64,000 nucleotides of DNA from Glandiceps talaboti. Its lineage: Eukaryota > Hemichordata > Enteropneusta > Spengelidae. A model generated the notes under the pieces. The model did not search any database. It was not told where the DNA came from and saw only the letters and a list, made by a program, of their open reading frames with translations. The stretch covers positions 22,311,287 through 22,375,286 of the forward strand of contig NC_135564.1 in assembly GCF_964340395.1 (NCBI RefSeq), read 5' to 3'. Below, piece by piece: positions 14,384-25,399 of the stretch. Made by a program: the position numbers and the translations under genes. Within the stretch, counting starts at the first letter, position 1. Every line of letters starts with the position of its first letter.

Positions 14384-14563
14384 ATGGGATACGGCTGGTA
14401 CAAGGCCGTACTCCTCATCCTAGCACTAGGGTGTGCATATCTTATAGCTAGGACGTGTGAGGTTCCCTGTTGGGGGTTGCCGTATCAGCCAAACATACTG
14501 AATATCATAAATGTGTTACCATGGTTACCTGTAGTTATGGATACAATTATACCTGTCCAGTAA
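14384..14563 (+). CDS. Unrecognised small hydrophobic protein, 59 codons (single exon or last exon)
   Basis: The frame starts MGYGWYKAVLLILALGCAYL, continues IARTCEVPCWGLPY, and ends at a TAA with IIPVQ. The ATG has a strong Kozak context (CACCATGG). Residues about 7-22 form one hydrophobic segment (signal anchor or signal peptide), followed by two nearby Cys residues and a Pro/Trp-rich tail. The frame continues in phase upstream through GGC ACC to a possible 3' splice site at 14371-14377 (GTAACAG), so it may instead be the last exon of a longer + strand gene. A canonical AATAAA lies 163 bp past the stop. It is convergent with DYM. I do not recognise the family. Coding support is composition, start context and the poly(A) signal only. 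Confidence 0.45.
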   Translation: MGYGWYKAVLLILALGCAYLIARTCEVPCWGLPYQPNILNIINVLPWLPVVMDTIIPVQ

Positions 14564-14725
14564 TATGTAGACTAAATCTTTGTAATAGTGTGAGATGCTT
14601 GTAGTGTTTGTTTTGTGTTAGAAATACAAACGTCAACTTGTATCTATTTTTAGGACTACTTACTTTATTCACATACTAAAACATTGTTTTTTTTATCTGC
14701 AATTTGCCAACTATGAAAATTGAAT

Positions 14726-14731
14726 AATAAA
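14726..14731 (+). terminator. Candidate poly(A) signal AATAAA for the small + strand ORF
   Basis: AATAAA lies 163 bp downstream of the TAA at 14561-14563, a normal 3' UTR length. Many A-rich stretches exist in this region, so the motif alone is weak evidence. Confidence 0.4.
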
Positions 14732-15400
14732 GATAAGAGTAATGATAGTTATTACAAATTACAACTCAGTTTGTCATACACTAAAATGATCCATTTTGGT
14801 GAAATCTGTATAAACTTAATTAATAACAATATTTTCTGACATGGGAGGAAAACAGGCAATCAAATATTACAGGTTTACTACTGTATTTATAGAGAGGATT
14901 ATGTGCTCTATTTCACTGGCAGCCATTGTTGTGTTGTACATGAAAGTACACAAAACCTTTCCATCAAGACACTTATCAGACTTTGGTATATTCAATGTGG
15001 TTATATTCTAGAAAGCTGGTTTAATACAATTGTTGGGGTAGATATCGAAAGATACCTTCTGGGACTTGTCTAGGAGCAACATATGAAGAATGAGTTCCTT
15101 TTGTACCTAGGCTAGTCCTATAATACAATGTATGGTATACTGTTGTAATATCTTCAACTTTGAAGAGTTTAGCGATTAAAAACTTAAGACATAACTTGAA
15201 GTGTATTCATTGGGAAAGGTGGTGTAAGGACAGATTACAACTGTAACACGTCTGAATATTGGTATTTCTGAAAGAGAAAACACTTGTATGACTGATGTCT
15301 TGGTGGTTACAATTAGTGATTTTGTTGTAACATTTACAAGGTCTTTATATAAGCCTATAGACTATTTAATGTAAAACCTTGGACATGATGGGTTGCCAAG
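14732..15400. other. No feature seen
   Basis: AT-rich intergenic DNA. I see no extended ORF, tandem repeat or inverted repeat here. Confidence 0.6.
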
Positions 15401-15401
15401 T

Positions 15402-16773
15402 TAAAAAATATCGCCAATAGCGTTGTAGCATAACTGTACAGTTTTTAAAAATGCTATCATACTAACAATAAGTGTTCATTTGGTGAATGACTATCCAGTT
15501 GCCTATCCAACCATGTTGCTATCTTTACGATATATGCTATCATTTGGCTGTTGCTATGGACGTGGTCTTGTTGCTAGGCATATTTACATACATTTTTTGA
15601 ATGTTTATTCAATTGTCTATTAATCCCCATTGTTATCTTCGCAATATATGTGATCATTTGGCTGTTGCTATGGGCGTGGTCTTGTTGCTAGGCACACTTG
15701 CATACATTTTTTGAATGTTTATTCATTTGTCTTCTATTCCTGTTATCTTTGCAATATATGTGATTAGTTGGCTGTTGCTGTGGGTGTGGTCTTGTTGCTA
15801 GGCATATTTACATACATTTTTTGAATGTTTATTTAATTGTCTATTAATCCCCTTTGTTATCTTTGCAATATATGTGATCATTTGGCTGTTGCTATGGGCG
15901 GGGTCTTGTTGCTAGGCACATTTGCATACATTTTTTGAATGTTTATTCATTTGTCTTTCTATTCCTGTTGTTATCTTTGCAATATGCATGATTATTTAGC
16001 TGTTGCTATGGGCGTGGTCTTGTTGCTAGGCAAATTTACATACATTTTTTGAATGTTTATTCAATTGTCTATTAATCCCTGTTGTTATCTTTGTGAAACA
16101 CACGACCGTTTGGCTGTTGCTATGGGCGTGGTCATGGTTGCTATGGTATTTGCATACATTTTTTGAATGTTTACTCATTTGCCTACCATATGATATTGTT
16201 ATTTGACCAACATATACTGCCATTTGGTTGTTGCTAAGGGCGTGGTCATGGTCGCTAGGGCCAATTTTGTCAAAATGTTTTGAAGAATAACACTCAGAAA
16301 CATCTCACCAAGTTTCAGACTCAGTGACCAAGTACTTTTTGAGATATAAGTTTTTCACCAAAAATGAACATTTTTTACACGTAATTTGCATATCACTCAT
16401 GGAATCATGGTATGCTTAATATTTCTTTGCCCATACATCCCTAGATACATTCCCATTAAATTTCAGCCCAATCTGCTCAGTAGTTTTGGAATTATAGATT
16501 TTTAACCAAAAAGACACATTTTTAGCCCTAATTTGCATATCACTGATGGAATCATCCCGTCATGAACAAATCTTACTTTACACCCCCTTAAGAATGTTCT
16601 CACCAAATTTCGCACCAATCTGCCCAGTAGTTTCTGAGTTTAAGTTTTTTGACCCAAATCACACACCTGTGATGCAATCATTTTGATTTGAACAATTTCC
16701 CAACTAGACACCCAAGGTAATGGACTAACCAAATATCGTGGCAATCGGTTCAGTGGTTTTTGACTTTAAGTTG

Positions 16774-16809
<36 letters not shown>

Positions 16810-16876
16810 GACAGACAGACAGACAGACGCCGGGCGATCCCTATAGCACTACTGAACCTCAGTTCAGTTGTGCTAA
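15402..16876 (+). mobile_element. H1 element a, full-length non-autonomous element
   Basis: The best complete H1 copy. The 5' end is AAAAAATATCGCCAATAGCG with subterminal TAGCATAACTG (15426-15436; family consensus TAGCACAACTG). It then has a central tandem of about 114-bp units (15546-16262), a unique part with repeated TAATTTGCATATCAC motifs, (CA)n and (CAGA)n tracts (16779-16827), and a 3' hairpin TAGCACTACTGAAC / GTTCAGTTGTGCTA (16844-16874) ending in CTAA. The last 11 bases of the hairpin (CAGTTGTGCTA) are the inverse of the 5' subterminal motif. No protein is encoded. A Helitron/Helentron-like class is inferred from structure only. Confidence 0.8.
15546..16262 (+). repeat. H1 central tandem repeat, about 114 bp x 6-7
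   Basis: GGCTGTTGCTATGGGCGTGG or a close variant starts at about 15546, 15660, 15770, 15884, 15999, 16112 and 16226, so spacing is 110-115 bp. Each unit continues with TTGTTGCTAGGCA and TACATTTTTTGAATGTTTA. The same unit occurs in the other H1 copies in different numbers (two to seven). Confidence 0.92.
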
Positions 16877-17038
16877 AAAAGGAAAGGAAAATAGTGTGTG
16901 ACTATGTTAGGAACGCACTTTTAATAATGTTCATGTCTTAGAAATGCCAATTAAAGTCATCAAGATAATATGAAATACTTGTTTTATAAAAGGTTCAAAA
17001 TGTTTGCAATAAATGATTATTTTCTTCTTGGCCTGGAC

Positions 17039-17490
17039 TTGTTGTGTCACCACCTTTCTATGTGTCATGTTTACATTGTTGTGTCACCACCTTTCTATGT
17101 ATCATGTTTACATTGATGTGTCACCACCTTTCTATGTGTCATGTTTACATTGTTGTGTCACCACCTTTCTATGTATCATGTTTACATTGATGTGTCACCA
17201 CCTTTCTATGTGTCATGTTTACATTGTTGTGTCACCACCTTTCTATGTATCATGTTTACATTGTTGTGTCACCACCTTTCTATGTATCATGTTTACATTG
17301 TTGTGTCACCACCTTTCTATGTATCATGTTTACATTGTTGTGTCACCACCTTTCTATGTATCATGTTTACATTGTTGTGTCACCACCTTTCTATGTATCA
17401 TGTTTACATTGTTGTGTCACCACCTTTCTATGTGTCATGTTTACATTGTTGTGTCACCACCTTTCTATGTATCATGTTTACATTGATGTG
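17039..17490. repeat. 37-bp minisatellite (about 12 copies)
   Basis: Unit TGTTGTGTCACCACCTTTCT plus ATGTATCATGTTTACAT, with alternating GTGTCATG/GTATCATG and TTGTTG/TTGATG variants. The open frames across it exist because stops are absent in the unit; they are not supported as genes. Confidence 0.95.
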
Positions 17491-17516
17491 AGAAAGATAG
17501 AAATAAAATGTCTTTG

Positions 17517-17990
17517 TAGAAGACAGTCCTCCCCTAAAATAGAAGACACAGTCCTCCCCTCAAGTAGAAGACATAGTCCTCCTACAGTAGAACACAGTCC
17601 TCCCCTAAAGAAGAAGACACAGTCCTCCCCTAAAATAGAAGACATAGTCCTCCCCCTCAAATAGAAGACACAGTCCTCCCCTAAAGCAGAAGACACAGTC
17701 CTCCCCCTAAAATAGAAGACACAGTCCTCCCCTAAAGCAGAAGACAGTCCTCCCCCTAAAATAGAAGACACAGTCCTCCCCTCAAGTAGAAGACATAGTC
17801 CTCCTACAATAGAACACAGTCCTCCCCTAAAGAAGAAGACACAGTCCTCCCCTAAAGTAGAAGACACAGTCCTCCCCTCAAGTAGAACACACAGTCCTCC
17901 CCCTTAAATAGAAGACATAATCCTCCCCTCAAACAGAAGACATAATCCTCCCCCTCAAATAGCAGACAGAGTCCTCCTCCTAAAATACTT
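17517..17990. repeat. About 25-bp minisatellite (GAAGACACAGTCCTCCCCT)
   Basis: About 18 variable units of 20-27 bp built on AGAAGACACAGTCCTCCCC plus TAAAAT, TAAAGC or TCAAGT. It starts 26 bp after the 37-bp array. The minus-strand open frame over it is a by-product of the repeat. Confidence 0.93.
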
Positions 17991-19121
17991 TACTTGTCTG
18001 TGACTGACATAAAATATAATTATATTTTTGGTTCACTGGTAACTGTCAGGGTCAAATGTAAAAATTTATGTGAGTACCAAAGATATGTCAATATTTCTTT
18101 TCTTCTGTACTACCAGTAAACATGATTGAAAAGAAAATGGCAATACATAAATACTACGTGTCTGTGATATGCAAGTGATTTGATTTTGATAATTGACCCT
18201 CAAGGTCAATGTCTTACAAGAAAGTTGCACCTGACAATATTGGGGTAGACACTTGAATGGAGTCTCTATGTATTATAGTTTTGGAGTTATACAAATATTG
18301 CTTCAATTCAGTCAAATTTACATGTGTTGCAAAACAAAGTGACAAGCATACAAACCATATGGTATGTCACCTATGTACTAGGTTTGAATGATATTGGATA
18401 TTGTATGTCAGAGAAATGGATATACACTTGGATGCACACATGGATGTTCACAGGGACGAACCCCATTGTAATAACACATCCTTTGGGGCTAAAAAAGGCT
18501 GCACTAACATGATTTACTACACAGTGGGAAAAAATCCAATCTGACAACAATAAGTGATATCTGCAAGACTGAAATAAAGAAGCACCAATATACAGATACT
18601 GATACAATGCTAACATACTCTGGAAATAAAAACCTTGTTGATATACAAATCATCTCTTTTATACATTTTATCCCATTACCCATGCACACAATCTACAAAT
18701 CATCAAAACCCCCACTTTTCAATAAAATAACCTTACAATCCAATGAAAACAATAGGAATGTACCAAAGAACTGATAACATTGGTAGAAATGACTTGGGAT
18801 AAAATAGTGACTTTACTGACTTGATGGTTCCGTCATGTCCTATTCAAAACTAGTTACACAATAACAGCTGATGGTTGTTGGTCCATACTGAGGTCAAAGG
18901 TGGGAGGATGGGGTCAGATAGGAGAGTGGCTAATGTGTTACACTGTCATTAGCTCTAATAGTGCTGTACATAGATACAGACTATAAAGCTATATGGCCAA
19001 ACCTGGCTGTATATACATATATATTACATAACTAAAGTATGACCCGACTTACCAGACAATACACAATTAATATTCTCAATTGATAATGAGTTGTTATCAA
19101 TACATTTGAATACAGACTGTA
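17991..19121. other. No feature seen
   Basis: Unique AT-rich intergenic DNA. Short ORFs on both strands (for example 18324-18512) have no recognisable content. Confidence 0.55.
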
Positions 19122-19480
19122 AGATATACCATGTCACTCCACCCTCTACAGCCTTGCTCTACTGTACGATATACCATGTCACTCCACCCTCTACAGCCTT
19201 GCTCTACTGTAAGATATACCATGTCACTCCATCCTCTACAGCCTTGCTCTACTGTAAGATATACCATGTCACTCCACCCTCTACAGCCTTGCTCTACTGT
19301 AAGATATACCATGTCACTCCATCCTCTACAGCCTTGCTCTACTGTAAGATATACCATGTCACTCCATCCTCTACAGCCTTGCTCTACTGTAAGATATACC
19401 ATGTCACTCCACCCTCTACAGCCTTGCTCTACTGTAAGATATACCATGTCACTCCATCCTCTACAGCCTTGCTCTACTGT
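19122..19480. repeat. 45-bp minisatellite, 8 copies
   Basis: Eight units of 45 bp (AGATATACCATGTCACTCCA, C/T-CCTCTACAGCCTTGCTCTA, CTGTA) differ mainly at one C/T position. A multiple-of-three unit length explains long open frames in several frames on both strands. Confidence 0.96.
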
Positions 19481-19960
19481 AACTTATCATATGTTACCCG
19501 TTAAACATGGGGTACCTAACTGACCAATTTGAATAGTTTGTATTAATTTATTTACCATGAATGTTGTTGATTTGTGCACTAGGTAAGAAATACAGGGAGA
19601 AGAAGACAAAAACATGTATTAAAAATAAATACCTCCATTACAAGAGTAGTATATCATGGAACCACAATACTGTATTTACATTGTACAAACCGAGACATGT
19701 CTCTAAACTCAACCAAAATCATGTTATATAATGTAACTTGTCTACCAAAAACAAAGACATAGTCTGTGCAATAAAACAAAGATTTAGTTACCCATGTATC
19801 AGAGTCTACATCTCTTGATAGTTACACACTAATATCTTTATGATAAAGTGACATGGAAAGGTTTGAAGGCTTGTTAGGGGGACCCTTTCTAACTTTGTTT
19901 CTCATCAGAATACCATAAAATTATGAATCAGGTGGTTGGTAAAAATGAACAGTAAAAAGA
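19481..19960. other. No feature seen
   Basis: Unique AT-rich sequence between the 45-bp array and H1 element b, without coding or repeat structure that I can support. Confidence 0.55.
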
Positions 19961-20904
19961 AAAAATACCGCCAATGGCGTTGTAGCACAACCATAGTTTT
20001 TAAAAATGTTTATCCATATGCTAGTCCATGCTAACAATAGGTGTTCATTTGCTGAATAACTAACCAGTTGCCTATCCAACCATGTTGCTCTCTTTGCGAT
20101 ATACACGATCATTTGGCTGTTGCTATGGGTGTGGTCATGTTGCTAGATATATTTGCATACATTTTTTTAATGTTTTTGTTCACTTGTGTATGAATTCCTG
20201 ATATTTTCTTTACAATATACGTGATCATTTGGCTGTTGCTATGGGTGTGGTCTTGTTAGTAGCCACATTTGCATACATTTTTTGAATGTCTATTCAATTG
20301 TCTATTAATCCCTGTTGTCTTTGTGAAATACACGACCGTGTGGCTGTTGCTATGGGCATGGTCATGGTTGCTAGGGATATTTAAATACATTTTTTGAATG
20401 TTTACTCACTTGCCTACCAGATGATGTTGTGATTTGACCAAAATATACTGCCATTTGGTTGTTGCTAAGGGCGTGGCCATGGTTGTTAGGGCCAATTGTG
20501 TCAAAATATTTTGAAGAAAATCTGCAGAATAACACTTCTAGAAACATCTCACCAAGTTTCAGTCTCACTGACCAAGTACTTTTTGAGATATAAAGTTTTG
20601 ACTAAAATATACATTGTTACACCTAATTTGCATACTACTGATGAGATCATTATATGCTTAATAATTTTTCATCTATACACCCACAGACACATCCCTATTA
20701 AATTTCACCCCAATCCGCCGAGTAGTTTTGGAATTACAGGTTTTTGACCAAAAAGACACATTTGTAGCCCTAATTTGCATATTACTGAGGGAATCATCAT
20801 GTCATGAACAAATCTTAATTTATTCACCCCTAAAAATGTTCCCACAAAATTTCATGTCAATCTGCCCCATGAGTTTTGGAGTTGGCGGTTTTGACTTTAA
20901 GTTG

Positions 20905-20985
<81 letters not shown>

Positions 20986-21040
20986 ACACAGACATTTCAC
21001 CATGCCTTTAGCACACTGAACCTCTGTTCAGTTGTGCCAA
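19961..21040 (+). mobile_element. H1 element b
   Basis: 5' end AAAAATACCGCCAATGGCGT, subterminal TAGCACAAC (19983-19991; the last bases are changed). It has four central units (20115-20490), the shared unique part, a long (CA)n tract (20908-20984) and a 3' hairpin from TAGCACACTGAAC to GTTCAGTTGTGCC (about 21009-21038). The terminal CTAA is mutated to CCAA. Confidence 0.78.
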
Positions 21041-21379
21041 AAATGAACTTCATTTGTTTAGGGGGAGGAAGTCTGGTGTAGATGTGATCATTTTTGCACT
21101 TCTAACCAAATTTTGCAAACTTTCACACCTTCAATGATAAAAGGTTCTGTATTTACTACTGAGATGTTGATTAAAATTTACTGCTCATTTAATATACAAT
21201 TCTGGGTTTCTGGTTAGTATTTTAATGTGTTTACCATGTTGTTAAATTGTATTGACAATAGTGGTTTGACTGCACCATATATAGATGGGGGGGGGGATTT
21301 GTTTGTTAGATGGGGGGGGGGATTCGTTTGTTTACGTCAACCCCCATCCCTGTTTTTATAATTGTAAAAAACCTATCAA
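21041..21379. other. Spacer with two poly-G tracts
   Basis: Two close copies of GATGGGGGGGGGGATT, followed by TGTTTG or CGTTTG, lie at about 21285-21333. No gene. Confidence 0.5.
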
Positions 21380-22231
21380 TTGACTGCTAAGGGCACGGTC
21401 ATGTTGCTAGGGTCAATTACGTAAGTATGACACACTCACAATTTGCAGACTAACAGTAACACTTTCAGAATCATAAACAAACTTCATCCCCAGTAGTTTG
21501 AGTGGTAAATCTCAATACCAAAATCACTTGCATCATCTACAAGACAGACAGGCATTGAACCAACCAACCTGTAGTTCAGTGTTAAAGTTATGTAGACAAT
21601 GTTTCCAAGCAACCTCAAGGAGAGATTAATTCCAGTGCCAGTGACATCCACTTGTTACATTATGTTAAGTACCCCATGAAATCTTTATTGTTTTAATCAG
21701 ATCAATAAAGTAATAATTTCTGTACACTCATATGGCCTAAATATTCCTGACAGACATTTCACCAAAACAATCCATGGTTTTTCAGCCCTAATTTACATAT
21801 CGCTAAACAGGATCATCATGCAATTAATATCACTTGATCTGTACATCCCCAGAAACATCCCTGTGAAGTTTCAGCCAAATTAACAAAGTAGTTTTGGAAT
21901 TATAGACTTTTGACTAAAAAAACCCACATTTTAGCCCTAATTTGTCGTGTCATGAACAATTCTTAAACTAAAACACCCCTGAGAACATTCCCACCATGTT
22001 TCAGGCCAATCTGTCCAGTAGTTTTGGAGTTTACATTTTTTGACCAAAAATCACATTTTTTGACCTAAAACGCACATCTCTGATCATTTTCATTTGAACA
22101 ATTTCCTATCTACACACCCTAAGTAATGTCCCCACCAAATACCAAGCCAATTGGTCTGGCGGTTTTTGACTTTAAGTTGTTTACATACACACACACATCT
22201 GCGCACACACACACACACACACACACACACG

Positions 22232-22275
<44 letters not shown>

Positions 22276-22315
22276 ATGCTCATAGCACTACTTAACCTCA
22301 GTTCAGTTGTGCTAA
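21380..22315 (+). mobile_element. H1 element c, 5'-truncated
   Basis: It starts within a central unit (GCTAAGGGCACGGTCATG), continues through the unique part with CCTAATTTG motifs and a mixed CA/GC dinucleotide tract (22190-22273), and ends with TAGCACTACTTAACCTCAGTTCAGTTGTGCTAA (22283-22315, hairpin). Confidence 0.72.
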
Positions 22316-23206
22316 AAACATGATTGTCAACACATTAAAATACTACCAGAAACCCAGTACCATATCTCACATTAGAAGTAAATTTATGAACTTATCAACA
22401 TCTCAGCTGAAAATGCAAAGGCTGTTATCATTGAAGGAGTGAAAGTTTTCCATTGAAATTTGATTAGAAGTGTGAAAATAAAGGTCAGCAATCACATTGA
22501 CGCCAGACCCCCTCCCCCTAAATGAACGAATTTTGCTTATTGAGCTTGTGTGACATTGTGTGATCTTTCGTTATTGAGCTTGTGTGACAATGTGTGATCA
22601 TCCCTTAGAAATGACAATTAGAAGAATGATATATTGATTTGAAGGTAAAATGCTTTACAGACCTGATGAATATTTTCAAGTATATAAATGATTTGAGTTA
22701 TACAAACATCCTGAATTTCAGCAATAAACATCATAAAGGTATGGTTACCATTGTAGAATGTTAAATAGAAAGTTCATTTGATTTGAAATAGAACCAATAG
22801 TAAAGCATACTCTATGGGAAATAACAGTTTGGGGTACTGTAAATGATATATGCTTTACCACATGTTTATTATAACAGAGAAGATAAACTAAAGTGAAATA
22901 TACACACTGCACATGTTTATTAATAAGCCTGCAAATACTGTTTCTTATTTCAAGATGTTCTCTAAAACTGAGTTCACTTTAATAGTATAGTAATAGTACA
23001 GTATTATAACTTATCTCAAATAGTATTTTGAGGGCTGGAAAGGATGTTCAGTGTAACAAGAATTCATTGGATTACAACTCAGTTATCATATGACTCTCCC
23101 TGATGGATAAAATCTATACCTATTAGCTGTACAGACCTCTAACAAGGTAATGAAATCTTGGGTTTATACACAAAAGACTAGGGCATACAACATTAGGATC
23201 AAAATG
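22316..23206 (-). other. DYM 3' flank; 3' UTR and candidate poly(A) signals
   Basis: No other gene is visible. Minus-strand candidate poly(A) signals are ATTAAA at 22978-22983 and AATAAA at 22916-22921 and 22865-22870, that is 224-342 bp past the DYM stop. The UTR end cannot be fixed from sequence. Confidence 0.35.
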
Positions 23207-23350
23207 TTATGTGTTAATGCTGAACAGTTCAATTTTGTCTCCATTCCAATACAGATTTGAGGAGTGATAAACTAATGACCATACGTAGGGGATGAAGAAC
23301 TCTTCAGGCTGGTCTTCTTCTACATATTTGAATTTCAACTCTGGAAACTT
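23207..23350 (-). CDS. DYM: Dymeclin, exon F (last coding exon)
   Basis: The acceptor TTCCTTCCACAG ends at 23351. The exon opens in phase 0 with [12 protein letters not shown], continues [19 protein letters not shown] and [12 protein letters not shown], and ends SINT with TAA at 23207-23209. It has 47 codons plus stop. The human C-terminus has the same blocks ([30 protein letters not shown]) and the same length within a few residues, so the stop is natural and the C-terminus is complete. A single 73-bp repeat unit and H1 element d begin within about 120 bp upstream in the preceding intron. Confidence 0.96.
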   Translation of the reverse strand, partial: KFPELKFKYVEEDQPEEFFIPYVWSLVYHSSNLYWNGDKIELFSINT

Positions 23351-23391
23351 CTGTGGAAGGAAAAACATTTTACAGTATATACTGGTACTTG

Positions 23392-23470
23392 TTTACCAGT
23401 GTTTTTATTAAGGGTTGTCAGAAGGTAAATTTTACCTGAGTTCCCCAGTCATTTTACAAGGGTTCCCAAC
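23392..23470. repeat. Single copy of the 73-bp repeat unit
   Basis: TTTACCAGTGTTTTTATTAA, then GTCAGAAGGTAAATTTTACC, TGAGTTCCCCAGTCATTTTA and CAAGGGTTCCC. This is one diverged unit of the tandem array at 63143-63595. It lies in the last DYM intron, 42 bp from exon F. Confidence 0.8.
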
Positions 23471-24225
23471 CAATGGCACTGTAGCATAACTGTAGTTGGC
23501 TGTTGGTATGGGTGTGGTCTTGTTGGTAGGCATATTTGCATACATTTTTGGAATCTCTATTAATTTGCCTACCCTTCCCACTTTTCATCTTTGCAATAGA
23601 AACCATAATTTAGCCATTGCCATGGGCGTGGTCCTGTTACTAGGCATATTTGCATACATTTTATAAATATTCATTCACTTACACACCCATTCCTGTTGTT
23701 ATCTTTGTAATATACATCATCATTTCACTGTTGCAAAGGGCATAGTCATGGTTGCTAGGACCACTTGTGTCACAATGTATTCAACAATAATGGCAGAATC
23801 ACCAGAAACATCCCCACCAAGTTGCAACCCCATTCACCATGCAGTTTCAAGATATAAGTTTTTTTTACCAAAATTGAGATTTTTAGACCTAATTTGCATA
23901 TTACTGATGGGATCATCACATTGTGAATACAGCTTCATCTGCATATCCCCAGATGCATCCCCATTGAATTCCTGTCCAATCTGCTTGGTAGTTTTTCAAT
24001 TATAGACTTTTGACAAAATAAGACCCATTTTAGCCCTAATTTGCATATCACTGATGCATCATGTTATAAACAATTCTTAATCTAAACACCACTACGAATG
24101 TTTCCGTCAAATTTCAACCCAATCTGCTCGACAACAATTTTGGAATCATAGATTTCTGACCAAAAGGACACCTAATTTCCATATTACTGATGGATCACAT
24201 CATGATCTCATTGTGTCTAAATATC
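23467..24225 (+). mobile_element. H1 element d, 3'-truncated
   Basis: 5' end CCAATGGCACTG with subterminal TAGCATAACTG (23482-23492), three central units (about 23497, 23613, 23727) and part of the unique region (CCTAATTTGCATATTACTG, TTTTGACAAAATAAGACCC). It stops at about 24225, where an oppositely oriented H1 piece begins, and lacks the hairpin. Confidence 0.7.
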
Positions 24226-24474
24226 TGGGAGGGAATGTTTCTGGAGGTGTTATTCTGCAGTTATTGTTCAAAACATTTTTATTCAACTAGCCCTAGCAAC
24301 CATGAACATGCCCCTAGCAACAATGAAATGATCATGCATATTACGAATATAAACACAGGGATGGGTAAGTAAGTAAATAAAGATTCAAAATGTAAGACAA
24401 TATGCCTAGCAACAAGATGATGCCCATAGCAACAGCCAAATACAGTTGTGCTATAATGCCATTGGTGCTATTTT
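24226..24474 (-). mobile_element. H1 element e, 5'-end fragment (minus orientation)
   Basis: Reading the minus strand from 24474 gives AAAATAGCACCAATGGCATT, subterminal TAGCACAACTG (24443-24453), GGCTGTTGCTATGGGCAT and a second partial central unit, down to GAATAACACCTCCAGAAAC near 24226. It forms a tail-to-tail pair with element d. Confidence 0.7.
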
Positions 24475-24516
24475 AAGCACAACTGAACAGATAAGGTTCA
24501 GTAGTGTTATAGGCAT

Positions 24517-24582
<66 letters not shown>

Positions 24583-24583
24583 C
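24475..24583 (-). mobile_element. H1 element f, 3'-end fragment directly abutting element e
   Basis: Minus strand: (CA)n (24519-24582), CCATGCCTATAACACTACTGAACC, hairpin arm GTTCAGTTGTGCTTAA ending at about 24475. The 5' end of element e follows without spacer, so a 3' terminus and a 5' terminus of one family sit head-to-tail. Confidence 0.7.
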
Positions 24584-24878
24584 AAACACTGCAAAAATTC
24601 ACCATCTTAGAACAATCTAAGTTTGCAAAAATTCACCATCTTAGACCAGTCTCAGTTTGCCAATCTCAGATGGTGAAAAAAGGTTACAATCTAAACATTC
24701 ACATTGGATGGACACAAATACATCCAACCATACACAAAGACATGCCCCCTCCTCCCACACAACCAATAACCTACTAACACATAACCCCATACACACAGGC
24801 ATGTCCTCAGACACATGGCACCAACTCAACCACCATTCAACATCTACCCCTAACACACATCATCAGGCACAGTCTTAC

Positions 24879-24995
24879 CTTGAGTCTATCTCTTGGCCAT
24901 TGAAGTATTGCTTGTTTGATGATATCCAGTACTTCATGTACAGATAAACTACTACTATGTTGCTGTTCCAATTTAGCAGTGAAATAATTCAAGAC
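24879..24995 (-). CDS. DYM: Dymeclin, exon E
   Basis: Acceptor GTGCCACAG ends at 24996, donor GTAAGA begins at 24878. 117 bp, phase 0 on both sides, 39 codons: VLNYFTAKLEQQHSSS, LSVHEVLDIIKQAIL, QWPRDRLK. It joins exon D (…QNIDT) and exon F (KFPEL…). The human segment has the same spacing (ELSVERVLEIIKQG, LPKDRLK). Confidence 0.95.
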
Positions 24996-25399
24996 CTGTG
25001 GCACAAAAAACACAAACTAATAAATGAGTATGTGACAATACATACCATTTTAAAACTGTAATCATATGCAAGTATTATCTAATACCGAATTTTTCTGAAA
25101 GTTGTCCCCAGATGATTATTTGGAAAATAGGGAAATTCAGGGCCTGAAAGAGGTAGCTAAATAGATGCCTAGGACAGAATACATAATGCTCATATACCAT
25201 ACAATTACATTATTACCATATGTACCACTGTGTACGTTGATGTAGTCAGAAATAAAACCACTATTTTTTTCTGTTAACTATGCAAAAGAGATACCAGATT
25301 TAAACTGAATTCCCCCCATAAGGGAATCACTTATTATGCAAATTACCCATTAAAACTAAACTACACTGTGGTAACAGGCCTTTTTTGGACAAGCGTGCT

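Noticed and set aside
17013-17664. Overlapping long ORFs with Cys/His-rich repeats
   Set aside because: 37-bp and 25-bp minisatellites read in several frames at once; no unique sequence.
19091-19523. Three overlapping ORFs on both strands
   Set aside because: 45-bp repeat, open in several frames; cannot be coding in all, and none has other support.
20728-21081. ORFs rich in His-Thr or Cys-Val (also 22090-22323, 27344-27619, 35411-35783, 57824-58160, 60007-60316)
   Set aside because: Translations of (CA)n or (CAGA)n microsatellites at H1 3' ends.
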